A DNA stretch of 64,000 nucleotides from Acanthacorydalis orientalis (taxonomy: Eukaryota; Arthropoda; Insecta; Megaloptera; Corydalidae): positions 13,751,512-13,815,511 of the forward strand of contig CM068313.1 in NCBI GenBank assembly GCA_034766995.1. Reading direction: 5' to 3'. Made by a program: the position numbers and the translations under genes. Below the pieces are notes generated by a model. That model had not been told where the DNA came from. It saw only the letters and a list, made by a program, of their open reading frames with translations, and did no database searches. This document shows positions 24,350-35,830 of this stretch, piece after piece; within the stretch, counting starts at the first letter, position 1; every line of letters starts with the position of its first letter.

Positions 24350-25167
24350 ATTGTATTACTTTCAAAAATATTAAACTTCTTATGAATTAAATTGTGAATA
24401 GCACTCTATTTTCAGGTTCCTAATTATATAAATATTGCATTTCATCCAAGTATTTTAACTAGTATATAAAGAAATATATTAAATAATCTTTCCAAAATTT
24501 TATTAAATTTACGAAAACTAAAAAATAAAATTGTATTATATATTAGTCAAATTCCTTATATGTATTATTGGTGTTAAATTATTTTCTCGCTAATGAATAT
24601 AAATTCTCCAGATTAGAAATGCTTTTTATGTGGCCTTATTGAAAAGAATTATAAATATAGAAAAAAATGTAATTTTCGTGTCGTATTTGTCAATTTATTG
24701 AATTATATATTAGATAAAAGAATTATATATTTGGCTTTGTTGAAATGTAATGGTTTCTGTCGGTGAGATATGTATGTGTGCTCACTGGTTTGAGAAATTA
24801 TATATATATGGTATTGTTAGAAGTTTAGTATTAGCATTATATTATATACATATATCTATATATTTTTTGTAAAATGTACACCATTTTAGATTCATCGATT
24901 GAGGCACAGTTTGCATACGTTTAGGAATTGTAGATGTGTGCACAAAACGTGTTATTTTAGTTCGAATATGATTGTTAGTATTATAGCTAATGTAAGTTGG
25001 TGCTCTGAAATGTTTACAGAAATTCATCTAAATAGTACTTCATGTACGTACATTCTTGTAATGGAAATAAAATTATAACTATTTATTGTATTCTTATTTT
25101 ACGATTCCTCAAAATTCCTTGGGAAATGAATTAATTGTTTGATTCAATTTCAGGTTATTTCTTATAA

Positions 25168-26346
25168 TACGAGGGCGGGATGAATAGTTTCCGATCTAGG
25201 AACGAAAACATAACATTGGGTGAAAAATGATTTTATTTTTTGACATAGACTCCTTTTAACTCAATACATTCATTCCAACGTGATTCAAGAGCCTTTATAG
25301 AATCTTTATAGGCCGATTCGTCCAACTCTTCAAAATCGGAATTTATGGAACCAAATGATTCGGTTCGAAAACAGACTAAAGTCAAGCGGGATTAAGTATG
25401 GCTGTGTGAGGCAGAAATTTGAGCCCAATTTAGCTATCGCACAGACTTGTGACAAGGCGGCCTATCCTAATGTTACAGAACTTTTTCTTCACTAATCCGG
25501 ACCGTTTGTGGTGCTGATAGTCAAGTAAGTCATCGTCGTTCTCTCGATTTATTATTTTATCTTTTTCATCGACCGAAAGAATACCTTTCGTATCCCAAAA
25601 TATTGCCGCCATAATCTCTCCGGTCGATGAAACTTCCTTCGCCTTCTTCGAAGCTAGTTTACTTCTCGTTGTCGACTGTTTTAAATGTTGCTTAGTCTTC
25701 GGAGCGTAATAGTGAATCCAAAGCTCGTCCATGGTAATGTATCGACACAAAAATTCTGTTGGATTGCACTTGAATAACGCTAATCATTGTTCAGAGATGG
25801 TTATACGATTGAATAACCGTACTCCTTCGCTTAAATAGCTTCTTATACCCAAGACTGCATAATATGTGATGTGTTTGCTCTTTCGATGTGCACATAACTT
25901 CATCTATCGCAACCAACTTCAGGTGACTGTTGTTCGATACAATTTTGTATATTTTTTGAATCATTTCCTTGTAAATAGCTGTTTTTGATATGCTTGAACA
26001 TTGTGTATCTTCAGTGCTCGTACCGCCACGATTAAAGTCCGGGACATAATGTTAGTAGATGAAAACGATGGAGTAGAATCACCTAAAGTAAAATTCAGCT
26101 TAATTTTAATTTCTTTGGGAATAATCCCTCAATATAGAAGTATTTTGTCACTGCGGGTACTTCAGGTTTCTCCATTGTTTACAGAACACAAAACTTCTTC
26201 ACTTTGACAGGTTGTCAAATGCAAACTACTTAATTTTATGAAACTTCAATGTCAAATGAAATATGACACTACACAAAATCATAGACTATTCATGAAAACT
26301 TGTACCATCTATTGGCTAACCCGGCAACTTTATTCCACCCTTGTAA
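25168..26346 (-). mobile_element. Decayed mariner transposon
   Basis: Imperfect terminal inverted repeats (acgagggcgggatgaatag at the left; the complement of the right end reads acaagggtggaataaag) are bordered by TA. Minus-strand remnants match mariner transposase order. A block at 25750-25430 has MDELWIHYYAPKTKQ, which contains the second catalytic Asp region, and MAAIFWDTKGIL. A frame-shifted C-terminus at about 25370-25225 has DESAYKDSIKALESRWNECI. Stops and shifts show it is dead. Its ends differ from the other mariners of the window, so it is a separate subfamily. Confidence 0.85.
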
Positions 26347-26376
26347 ATTGAATATATGCTTATACTAGTTTTTGAC

Positions 26377-26378
<2 letters not shown>

Positions 26379-26464
<86 letters not shown>
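26379..26464. repeat. (AT)n microsatellite, 86 nt
   Basis: One of the longest AT arrays in the window, with a single interruption near 26416; just right of the 25.2-kb mariner. Confidence 0.95.
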
Positions 26465-26467
<3 letters not shown>

Positions 26468-27238
26468 CTATAAGTATTTATAGCATTTTTGGACGCCTTT
26501 TCATCCCTAATCTCCGTTTGTATCAATGTTCCACATGCTCTTTCATTATTTCTTTAGCTATATCTAAATGTTCTTTCAAATCTACCAAAACTAGTTTAGA
26601 ACAAAGTTAAAAAATGGTTGAAGTTTGAAGGGATTTAGTTTGTAATTAAACACGTTAGGGATTTCAGGAAGTATTGGAGTTGATTTGTTTAAAAAAATTT
26701 ATCAACATGGAGAAAATCGGAAAGTTCCTCTCGGAAACCTATTATGTAGATTTTACTTTCCATTAAGTTAACTACCTAATACATGCTTTTTGAATAACTA
26801 CAGTTTTTCTCCAGCTAATATTATGAAAAAGTCTGAATGTCCTGTAAAATTCTTGAACCTCAACCTTATAGGTAATTGATACACTACACACTGGACGAGA
26901 ATAATTTATTTTCTGAAGAAATAAATCTTCTAGAACAGATTACAAAACCGGATTTTATTAGAAAACTCTAAGAATAACAAAAAGATTACAAATTAATGCT
27001 CATAGTCATAGAGATATAACGAAATATTAAGATTTTCCACTTCAAGTTTCCCTTTTTTGCTAAATTTTTCATATTTTTTTATTAAACTTATTTTTTCCTC
27101 AATTTAAAATTCGAGATGGTTACATTTAAAGGAACTATATTTATTTTTATAGTTATTAATTGTTTTAGATTATGATTTTATTAAGTTGGATTAAAAAGTT
27201 GTAAATTTGAATGCTTCTAAGCCAAACTATTAGATTTA
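26465..27238. other. Interval downstream of CNMa, no gene seen
   Basis: AT-rich DNA without repeats I recognise; it may include the distal CNMa 3' end. Confidence 0.45.
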
Positions 27239-27273
27239 TTGTAGCTAAAGTAAAAAATTATTCATTGACGTAT

Positions 27274-27326
27274 GGTGTGTGTGTGTGTGTGTATATGTAT
27301 ATATATATATGTAGAGAGAGAGAGAG
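27274..27326. repeat. (GT)n-(AT)n-(GA)n compound microsatellite
   Basis: Three adjoining dinucleotide tracts, downstream of the CNMa stop. Confidence 0.95.
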
Positions 27327-27714
27327 AACCTGGATTTTTGTAAGAATACAGCACGATATAATTTAATAATATATACATGTATAATTTATATTTTCAATTA
27401 ATCTATACAAATCATTATTCAACATCGACGTATAAATTAACGTATACACATTTATAACGAACAGTAAAATTTAATAATAAATTAATTAATTATTCACAAC
27501 AATTGATTTGTTAAATAATCACAATGCATTTTGTATTGGCGTGGAGAAATCATTTCAAGACATCGTAAACCGAGTTTTGTATTTTTGTATTGTTGTGTTT
27601 ACACCTGCGGTGACAGTTTGACGTGTGCGACACGAGCGCGAGATTCTTCGACAAAATTATCGTATAACGATGCAGATCTGTGTTTACGATAAGCGCGCGT
27701 TTCGATTCTCGCCA

Positions 27715-27809
27715 CTATGAATCGTTATCGAGTGTCCGTAACACTTCCAGGTAACGCGCCGTCCTTTTACGACCCATGTTGCATATCTTGAAGTGACACA
27801 GTGACAGAT
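27715..27809 (-). CDS. CNMa: CNMa exon 3: amidated CNM core and stop
   Basis: Acceptor ttttgttccag ends at 27810. The first two bases complete Tyr117. Then come LSLCHFKICNM, the GRKR amidation and cleavage site, TARYLEVLRTLDNDS and TAG (27717-27715). The exon and following 3' UTR (about 27600-27715) are CG-rich compared with the surroundings. The nearest minus-strand AATAAA candidate lies near 27239. Confidence 0.93.
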
Positions 27810-29680
27810 CTGGAACAAAAATGTTGTCTTGTCTGAACACGTTTTTAAATACTGACGGTTGGTCGAGATGTGTACGGTTTTCGAGACTTTTTTTCTCGTA
27901 TTTAATTTTTTTTAATCTGTTCTTATATTAAATTCGCTTTTCTCCAGTGCGGATTTCAATCTGATGGATTAAAAATTATGGCTTGTACCAAAAAGTACTC
28001 AGTTATTATGACTAAACTTATCTATTATTGAATCAATGCCCAATTTCACAATTTATGGTATGCGTGTTGCTACAGATGAGTGATGTAATCGTTTTAAAGT
28101 ATTTGAGAAAGCAATATATGATCTCTTTAACCCTTTTGCGATGATGGAACTGATCGTCACTACGCTACCGATGAATGGGTCATCGTGCCATTAGTGCTCA
28201 CGCAAAAAGGGTCTCGCATTTTCGGAGCTCCCCTGTGCTCGTGTACTAATTATGTTTGATGAAAAGAGTCCATGATATACTTAATATACCCTTTCATAGA
28301 ACAGTTGTGCCAGCGCGAAGCGCGCTACGGGTTCAAGCGAGAGATACGGGACCTATAACTTGAGCTTATGGACTTGCTCATCCCCAAGTACTGAGGAAAG
28401 CGAAAGGCATAGTTTGAGTAGTTGTTGATGTAATTGATAGTGTAACGGGGATGGGGGGGAGCTCGGAGCGAGAGAGATGCCCACGACCCACTGCTTATTG
28501 TTGTGTCCAGAGATCGTATAATCAGGGGGAAGTCTACCCATCACAACGCCAGTAGTTTCGGCCGCTTATAGCGGTATCACCGGTTAGACGGGTCGTAAGC
28601 GTCGAAGGGTATTAATAAGGGCGTTCTGGATGGATACAGACCGGCCGTACAAAGCACGAGCTTGACAACGCACAAACTCGTGGAGTGTAGGGATCCGGAG
28701 ATCATCACTAACCCTCACTTAACCCTTTGCGAACGATTGACGCATATATGGGTTCAGCGAAACAACTGATAGAGCCGAAGCGCATATATATGCGTTGGAT
28801 AAATGACTGTCGTTAATAAGGAAGCATTGGGACGTTTGTTCAGTCATGGTCCAGCTTGTCAATCGAAAAGACTATTGTTTGAAGATTTTTGTAACCGTCA
28901 AAATGGGGAAAAAGTTCAATGTAACTGAAGAAAGCGGTAGTGAAGTAGACACTGTGTCCGGTGAAGAAGAAATGCGTAATGAAGACAGTACAAAAGCCGT
29001 TAAGATACTGCAGTGACTTAAACGTGAACTGCAATTTCAAATGACTATCGTTACAGCGACTTGGCTTCGAGCCATTTCGTCTGCATAGGGTTAAAATGAA
29101 ATAATGTGTTTAGTGCGTGGTGCTAGAGTTCACTAATGCCGGATCAGGCCCATGTGGAGGATATAGCCGACGTTAGCCACTGTGCATCATTTCGTAGATG
29201 TCGGATATAGCTGGTGCTAGGCGTGAAAGGGGTTAATTACTATTTTTGAATCTATATACAATTAAAAATAGTAAACAGCTATAAACAAAGAAAATTTTAT
29301 TCTTTTAACGGGTTGTATTCATGATAATAGTTATGGCACGATTTAAAAAAAAACACAAAGTAAAAACATTTAAAAAATAAATATACTTACAGCTAACACT
29401 ATATCGTTTTTCGTTATTTCCTTTCATTTTGTACTTTAAATTTTCTTTATTATTCAATACTTTGTTCGGCGCTAATTCTGGAGGTCTTCTATCCGGCACA
29501 GATCGACTACTATGACGAATGAAACGAGCTGGACCATCTAAACCGTTATCTTCCAAATCTAGCGTCGAAGGTGCTTCAAAGTCGCCCAAGTCTTCTTTAC
29601 TTTCCTGTAAAATTACTTTTATGTTACGATAATTGAATGAAAAATAAAATGTTTTCTTTTTTTTTTAAAAAAAATAATAC

Positions 29681-29741
<61 letters not shown>

Positions 29742-30239
29742 TATTATTAGAGTATAATTGTGTAAAAACTAATGTTTCAATCAATTTTTTGTCTTGATGA
29801 TCTTAATCCTTAGAACTCATTTATTCATTCATCACTTGATTAGAATTATCTTACATGTCTACTTTTAGCTCTTAGCTTTTTTTGATAGCTTATCGATATG
29901 TTCTAGTAGGAAAATATCAATAAGCTACTTGAGGATAATTCAAGACACGAAACTAGACATGGTCGATAAGTGATTCCTTAAGACTAGGACGATACATCAA
30001 TGGGATCGTTGGTATAAACATTTTTAATTTTAAAACTATGGGTTTAAAATATTTAAGGATCGATAAATATTTTTTTACATACGTTTTAAAAAAATCTTAC
30101 TTACTGTTAGAGCATATGAATTATCAACTTCTTCCAAACTGTCATCATAACGTACCATATAACCTGGATAAGCTAGAACTGGTTTAGGATGTAGTACTGC
30201 CAGAAATGCAACAGTCGTTGTAAGCAATAAAGTATGCAT
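27715..30239 (-). CDS. CNMa: CNMamide neuropeptide precursor, three coding exons
   Basis: Prepropeptide of the insect CNMamide family, whose peptides act through the CNMa G-protein-coupled receptor. Coding exons on the minus strand are 30239-30105, 29604-29391 and 27809-27715. They join with GT-AG boundaries in phases 0 and 1, giving 147 residues. Residues 1-23 form a signal peptide ending VLA. Residues 24-110 are an acidic spacer with RR at 84-85. KR at 111-112 precedes the peptide YSVSYLSLCHFKICNM (113-128). G129 (amide donor) and RKR (130-132) follow, then a 15-residue tail ending LDNDS. C121 and C126 would form the ring disulfide. The SLCHFKICNM-GRKR core is diagnostic of the family. A coding exon boundary falls inside the mature peptide at Tyr117. 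Intron 2 (about 1.6 kb) contains piggyBac-type insertions. Confidence 0.94.
28127..29236. mobile_element. Outer piggyBac-type element in CNMa intron 2
   Basis: TTAA occurs at both ends (28127-28130 and 29233-29236), with termini cccttttgcg and the complement of gcgtgaaagggg, as expected for piggyBac insertion at TTAA. No transposase is recognisable in the outer part. Much of it is CG-richer than its surroundings. The first 80 nt also form an internal palindrome (cccttttgcg to cgcaaaaaggg at 28210). It may be a composite of more than one insertion. Confidence 0.55.
28719..29094 (+). mobile_element. Nested, internally deleted piggyBac-type element
   Basis: It is bounded by TTAA (28719-28722 and 29091-29094), with ends ccctttgcgaacgattga and the complement of ccatttcgtctgcataggg. 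Subterminal palindromes built on cgcatatatgcg lie at about 28742-28796. An ATG at about 28904 opens a short acidic frame, MGKKFNVTEESGSEVDTVSG, which resembles the acidic N-terminus of piggyBac transposases and soon stops. It looks like a non-autonomous derivative that kept both ends and the start of the gene. Confidence 0.65.
29391..29604 (-). CDS. CNMa: CNMa exon 2: acidic spacer and start of mature peptide
   Basis: Acceptor attttacag precedes GAAAGTAAAG. It encodes residues 46-116 plus one base: ESKEDLGDFEAP, a basic RFIRHSSRSVPDRR segment, and EKR followed by YSVS, the first residues of the released peptide. Donor agctgtaagt is in phase 1. Confidence 0.9.
29683..29736. repeat. (AT)n microsatellite
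   Basis: About 54 nt of AT in CNMa intron 1. Confidence 0.95.
29785..30015. repeat. Family B copy, in CNMa intron 1
   Basis: The right arm has cttgaggataattcaagaca, cgaaactagacatgg and aggacgatacatcaatggga. The left arm is strongly diverged. Confidence 0.5.
30105..30239 (-). CDS. CNMa: CNMa exon with start codon and signal peptide
   Basis: ATG is at 30239-30237. Just upstream, on the minus strand, is an acceptor-like ttaaatttcag, so an additional non-coding 5' exon is expected at higher coordinates. It encodes 45 residues: an h-region (LLLTTTVAFLAVL), likely cleavage after VLA-23, then YPGYMVRYDDSLEEVDN. The donor acagtaagt is in phase 0. Confidence 0.88.
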
Positions 30240-30479
30240 TCTGTAATTCTGAAATTTAAAAAATTGTGTTATTGAAAATATCTAAACTTGTTTTTTTAAA
30301 AAAATACAAAAATACTTTATAGTAGAACTAATATTTTTTTTAATACAAGAAATGTATTACAAGCTAGAAGAATGAGAATAGATTTATCGGTAATTAATCG
30401 GTATTAGAAATAATATTTAATCATCGCAAAATTTTCCATGATGGTGTAAAAATATCCGAGTCTTACTAGAAATATAAGT

Positions 30480-30980
30480 AGAGGCTACAAGTTTTGGACA
30501 AGAACTTGTAATTTTTGAATTTTTTGAGATGTTAAGATGAAAGAACAAAATAAAACTAGCTTGTTATATAATTTTTCAAATAGTGTATTTATATTTTAAT
30601 GTAATCACCATTTCCAAGAAATTTTCACTAGCATTTAATAGTTTTTGTTTTATTCAACCAATGAAAAAATCTAGTGCTTGTTCTTCTAGCCCATTCTTAA
30701 CAGCAGCATTAATTTAGTCTGTTGTCATTTAAATATCTTTCTTACACTTTATTGCTGGGAATAAGTGAAAGTGAAATGGTGATAGATCTGCTCTGTAAGG
30801 TAGATATATATGTCTGGACTGTAGAAGAACATTAAATATCCTTACTGAAGGTTTTCTGACTGAATTTTGAAGTGGCTAGTTTAGCATTATTGTGATGAAA
30901 CACAGTTCAGTAACGACCAATTTAAAATTATCATAAAAAAATATCTGTTGTCACAAACATCAGATTTATTCACTAATAAA
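30480..30980 (-). pseudogene. Ancient mariner transposase relic
   Basis: The minus-strand translation, across frameshifts and stops, gives PYRADLSPFHFHLFPAIK, close to the conserved mariner block before the last catalytic Asp. NAAVKNGLEEQALDFFIGW follows, as in mariner C-termini. It is heavily decayed and lies upstream of CNMa. Confidence 0.6.
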
Positions 30981-31069
30981 GAGAAGAAATGTATTAACAA
31001 TAACAAAATTAAATTATGTTAATAAATTAAATTTATTAATTTAAAGTTATGAAATGTTATACTTTAAGA

Positions 31070-31245
31070 TTTCTTTCTTTTTGTTTCTTCTCAATTATAA
31101 ATATTTTCAGTTGGTATTTGTAAATTCTCTCTGTAACAATTCACCTAGTACAAGTATCAAAACTCTTTTCAACGCATTGTTGAAAGTCATTCTTATTAAC
31201 AGCTTCTAGAAAGTCGGTTGTAGGTTTTCAAATATCTCCGATGTC
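31070..31245 (-). pseudogene. Second mariner C-terminal relic
   Basis: The complement strand gives DFLEAVNKNDFQQCVEKSFD followed by TCTR, similar to the FQxCFxxWxxRxxxC end of another mariner subfamily. There are no matching ends. This is a weak but family-like pattern. Confidence 0.35.
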
Positions 31246-33182
31246 ATTAAAATGCATGCATATTATTTTTCATTTCAATTCAGAGACTAAACAAATAGAA
31301 AAATGAGCAAACTGACAAATAAGACGAATAAAGAAATCATTAAAATGGAAAATTAAAAACTAGGATATCTTTGGATAGCAAAAGCTAGACGTTGATGGTT
31401 TTGTGAGCTGAATCATAGTTGTACTGTAACTAACGACTGCCTTATTGTTAATACTGAAAATGAACTATTCGATTTCTTGCCTGAATGACAAGAGTTTAAA
31501 AAAATTAAAAATGAAGAAAAAACAAACTCTTCGATTTCTACCCATTAACTGTTTCAAAACTTCCAAGTATTAATTTCCATTGACAGTTATGTTCTTAGGA
31601 ATAAATAATTTGAATGAAGCCTGTCTTGAATGGGTAATGAAATCAATCCGGAAAATTGTATAAACTTTTTATATTTGTATTGTAAAATTCAAATATCATT
31701 CATTTTATATCACCAAAAATTTAAACATAACATTTTGCATAATTTTGATTGATTATCTTGTTTGTTTTTCAATACTGCACGGACTTGAAATACCATTTCA
31801 ATATTTAACGGCTGCTTGTATCATTACAAGATATATTTCTAATACATTCGATAACATTTTTCATTGACAATTTACGAAACAGACGTCTGTGTCCTGAATC
31901 CAAACACATAGTACAATAATTAATGAAGTAATGCAATATCGTACAGACATGTTTCGTGCACTCGACGTCTTTGGAAAACCAGTGATATATGTCACGGTCC
32001 TATAACAATTAGAAAATAATTGCGTACTAGACAAATCGATAGACATGAGAGAACAAACGAACGATTATATCAATCGATGGATCGATAATGTTATGACAGC
32101 GACTTCGTTACATCGCACGTCGACGTCACGTGACTCGAATCTCGGCTACTGTTTTTTCTTTTAATTGTTAGCATCGTCTGCATCTCGTATCGCGATTTAT
32201 TATTTATTTGTATATTATTATATTTTTTATATATTTTTTTTTATTTGAGCAATGATGGCGACACGTCGGCGCGACCAACAATCGACCTACTATGGCCGCA
32301 GGACACATTCTGATTGATTCTCGCGCTATGGTTAACTGTGTGGCGCCGATACTAGGCGCCATACACTTTTTGCTCGAGTCTCAATCTTTGCTCGCTACAT
32401 ACAGTGTTCATGCATTGACTCCGGAGATTTTTTTAGACGTAATAGCCTCGATACATGATATCGATCTCTAGTTGTTGTATTGTTTAATTTCAATTCGTCA
32501 CGTTGTATGTTAGGTCATGATTTAGACATTGGGAGGTCCAAGGCCGAATACCATTTTTGGCTAATGCTAGGGATGAACAATACGATGAGCAATCGGTGTA
32601 GGCACCATTGATGAAATTCTTTTATGCGACACAGCTGGTTGTAACATCGATGAGGCGTTCGTTCATTCATAGAAGAATTGTTTGACTTGTTTAATGAATA
32701 TGTGGTGAATGTAATGAAAAAAAATATTTGATGATTATTTATGAACATTTCGAAATATTTTAATCTTAATCTTTCCTCTGTTACGGTAATTAAAATATAA
32801 AAAAAGATAATTGTGTTAGTCATATGTACACGCAGCTTAAAACTCACAACGGTATTTAAAAACCGATTAATTCATATTTTCATTTTTGGATATACAGTTA
32901 ACATTTTAATAATAATAAAAAAAATGTATAAATATCGCTTTGAAGAAGGTACTCAAGCAGCAATTCTTCTATTTTATCTTTGTATATTTATTCAAATTTT
33001 CGTAAGTGATATTGAAATTGAATTCGTTCATAACTTTTGACTCCTTCTTCTATTATGAAAGGACACTTCCAGAAAAGAAAATATCTGTTCAATTTGTCTC
33101 ACACATGTTTTAAAATTAAATAAGGGAAATTTTCAATTACTTTAAATGATTTGATTTTTTAAATCATAAATCTATAATAGCA
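31246..33182. other. CNMa upstream DNA
   Basis: Decayed sequence to 31.9 kb, the CG-richer patch at 32.0-32.5 kb, and a minus-strand 110-codon frame at 32847-32515 that I do not recognise and judge non-coding. Confidence 0.4.
32040..32480. promoter_or_regulatory. CG-richer patch upstream of CNMa, possible promoter
   Basis: About 440 nt with many CpGs in otherwise AT-rich DNA, 1.8 kb upstream of the CNMa ATG exon, which needs a non-coding 5' exon. It contains cgacgtcacgtgac (32121-32134), a CRE-like half joined to a CACGTG E-box. It also contains a near-palindrome, gtgtggcgcc...ggcgccatacac (about 32337-32366). A promoter role is inference; no TATA box or initiator is clear. Confidence 0.35.
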
Positions 33183-33760
33183 TAAGGTGGTAGGAAAATA
33201 ATTCCGGTTTTTGTTTCCTAATCTGAATTCGGACCTTAACTGTTTTCAATGAGAGACATTTCATCGTGTTCATGTAAATATCATTTTGAAGTGCATTTTT
33301 TGGTCTGTATTGTGGTATCATCGATTTTGGTTTTATTATTAATTTTTCTTCAAATTAGACTATTGAATTAAAGATGGAAAAGAAGCAAATAAGAACATTT
33401 TTTTGTATGAGTTCAAAATGGGTCATTAACCAGCAGAAACTGCTCATAAACTAAACAATGCTTTTGGTGTAGGAACAGTTAAGGAAGGTACGGTGCAATG
33501 GTGGCTCCAAAATTTTCGTGCTGCGGACGAGAGCCTTGACGACGAAGAAAGTCACGGGCGTCCTTCTTCAGTTCATAACGACTCACTGAAGACGTTAGTT
33601 GAATCAGAACCAGGCACAATAATTCGAGAACTTGCATAAAAGTTAGGTGTTAGTCATCCAACAGTTCTGGACTATTTAAAACAGGTATGAAAATTCAAGA
33701 AGAGAAAAATGTATATGAATTTGAAGGAGATAAACCACTTATTTTCCTACGAACCTAATA
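33183..33760 (+). mobile_element. Non-autonomous mariner with transposase N-terminus
   Basis: Ends are ggtggtaggaaaataattcc and the complement of cttattttcctacgaacct. These are like the ttaggttggt ends of cecropia/Hsmar1-type mariners. After ATGGAAAAG at 33373 there is a decayed helix-turn-helix region (with one frameshift and stops) containing VQWWLQNFRAADESLDDEES, GRPSS and a second helix-turn-helix ending GVSHPTVLDYLK. The catalytic domain is absent: the sequence jumps from there to the 3' end. Confidence 0.8.
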
Positions 33761-33820
33761 CAAGCAAATGAAACAGTTAATGACGAGAATATATATATAA
33801 ACATAATAGAAAGTTTTAAA

Positions 33821-34117
33821 AACTTTCACAAATGAGTTCATTTTTCACTCCATATTGATCAATTTGATTCTTGCTCATACACATCATGGCGCACCAAGGA
33901 ACTGAAAAATCTGATGATGGTACATATCGACGCCATGTTAAAAACGAATTTGGCGAAAGTAAGAGTAACACATCATCGAAATGCTCATAACCAAAAATCA
34001 AAAGTGATCAATTATGATGTATTGAGCGCTGTTGACAAGGAAAAATGATTTTTTTCGGTTTTTCCAATGAAAAGAATCATTTGTGATAATGAATTCAGTC
34101 ACAATGTCAAAACTATA
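33821..34117. repeat. Family A copy, both arms
   Basis: aactttcacaaatgagttca begins the left arm. The right arm ends attcagtcacaatgtcaaaa, then ctatag. A minus-strand frame across it is only the repeat read through. Confidence 0.75.
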
Positions 34118-34263
34118 GAATAAAGGTACAACAATATTACGTTTTAAGAATGAATTGAAATTCAACTGAATTTATTTGTCATAAATATCAAATATTTCAA
34201 TTTGAAAATTCAGTTAATTTCAGAAACAGATTTATAAAATAAAAAAAATATGAAATTTATTTT

Positions 34264-34385
34264 CTTAATCCTACCCGATGATGGCACATGCACACGAACT
34301 AGTGATAGAGAACAGATAATCATTTGTTGAACGGATGATCAACCAGGATAACGCATCAACAAGATCACAGACATAAAAACGTATA
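34264..34385. repeat. Family B fragment, right arm
   Basis: gatgatggcacatgcacacg, aactagtgatagagaacaga, then aaccaggataacgcatcaac and aagatcacag. Confidence 0.65.
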
Positions 34386-34467
34386 ATTATAAATCTTATA
34401 AAATTTTTATTTAATTCTAGATTTTGATTATAATTACTGATTCAGAAATTTATAAATCCAATAAATA

Positions 34468-34721
34468 TTAGGTTGGTAGAAAAATAATTACGGCATATGA
34501 CCTTCAAATTCATACACATTTTTTTAATTCTAGTGGTTCAGAACTGTTGGACGACCAACGATTAACGCCTAACTTTTGTACAAGCTCTCGAATTTGTTGT
34601 CGATGTTATCAAAATACAGACTGAAAAATGCACGTTAAAATGATATTAACATTAACACAATTAAAAAAAGGTAAGGTTAGAATTCAGGAAAAAAAACGCA
34701 ATTATTTTCCTACCAACCTAA
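34468..34721. mobile_element. Short mariner MITE
   Basis: Complete pair of ends, ttaggttggtagaaaaataa and its near-perfect complement, flanking 254 nt. The left part is antisense remnant of the helix-turn-helix region (cagaactgttggacgacca), so it derives from the 33.2-kb type by a further deletion. Confidence 0.85.
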
Positions 34722-35499
34722 TAACAAACAGCTATGTTTAAAAAATATACAAGTGATATACATTTTTGTCAAGTAAGAACAGCTCTAAGAAGCTATATTA
34801 TTCATTTCTAAAATTTTAAAAACGGGCCGAATATTTTTAACAGATAAACATTTCAATGAGTAAATAATACAGTAAAGGACTTGTGTGGATAATAAAAAAT
34901 CTACTCTTAATCTTTTCTAACAGTATTGCAAATACAAATAGTTTCTCTTGTGTCGTACAATTCGCATATCTAAAAATCATCTAAGTAAATAATAAAAAAA
35001 AACTAATTATTCTTTGTTGGAGCAATTATTTACTTATTTACCTGAAACCTCAAATTTAGTTTGTGGAATTTAACCAAATAATTTACATTAACTAGTTTAG
35101 TGAAGAATTAAGATAATTTATTAAATTAATATTGCATCACTTTAAAATCAACAACTTATTTTTAAACAACATGAAAATATTTTTGATAAAACACATGTCA
35201 CAACATTATCAAAATTAAAAATAGCACAGGGGGTTTATTAATTCGAAAATACGTCATGTATTTATTTACGTTTTTTTTTTTATTTCGCACGATATTCTAT
35301 TGTTACGAAACTTTTTATTATTCTGAACAAGTGTTTAAATTTTAATTTGCATCGAAGAAGAAAAAAGAAACCAATCGTCCCTTTTGGTACTTCGATTTTG
35401 TTGACTGTAAATATTTTGCATATAAGTGTTATTGATGTAAATATTTGTTGCCGAAGTGTATTTTTTAAACAACTTGCAATTAGATTTGCGTTAATCGTA

Positions 35500-35830
35500 T
35501 GACTATTTGGCATTAGACCGAGTACGCGGGTTGTGCGGCATCGTCCAATTAACAAACACAGAAGGTATCTGACACTTTGTTTACGGAGGCCTGCAAGAGG
35601 TATTCAAGATTACATTTTCGACATTATCTTCTGTCAACATCATTTATGTAGTTTACATTAGATGAATTCGCGTGTACATAGAGTTTTCTGTTGCCGTTTT
35701 GTCTACTGCGATACGAATGCGTCCAACCTAATCTCAAAACAGAACCGATGACGACATTGCAGTAATACCACGCTGGCTACACACACGGTTATTGTTTGTG
35801 GACGCAAATAAACCGATATGCAGTACACAA
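35500..35830. other. CG-richer patch, unassigned
   Basis: Scattered CpGs (gtacgcgggttgtgcggcat and onwards) stand out from the surroundings. No frame beginning with ATG is convincing; the minus-strand frame here opens with TTG. It could be a distal promoter or an unrecognised element. Confidence 0.3.

Larger units (their letters stand above)
21580..25167. other. Interval between annexin and mariner, no gene seen
   Basis: Family B copies at 22.1 and 23.8 kb, a long AT array at 24.3 kb, otherwise plain AT-rich DNA. Confidence 0.5.

Noticed and set aside
28320..28350. gggttcaagcgagag, resembling a tRNA T-loop
   Set aside because: No matching acceptor stem, D-arm or anticodon arm around it.
28353..28544. 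Minus-strand 63-codon frame in a GC-richer stretch
   Set aside because: Inside the outer TTAA-bounded element, with no recognisable protein features and no splice context.
28840..29040. Minus-strand 66-codon frame
   Set aside because: Lies antisense to the nested piggyBac-type remnant.
32515..32847. Minus-strand 110-codon frame, one of the longest in the window
   Set aside because: Composition is that of AT-rich random sequence; no motif, no splice structure and no family resemblance.
33816..34001. Minus-strand 61-codon frame
   Set aside because: It is the family A repeat read through.
35280..35555. Minus-strand 91-codon frame
   Set aside because: Starts at TTG, no ATG in a useful position, no recognisable domain.
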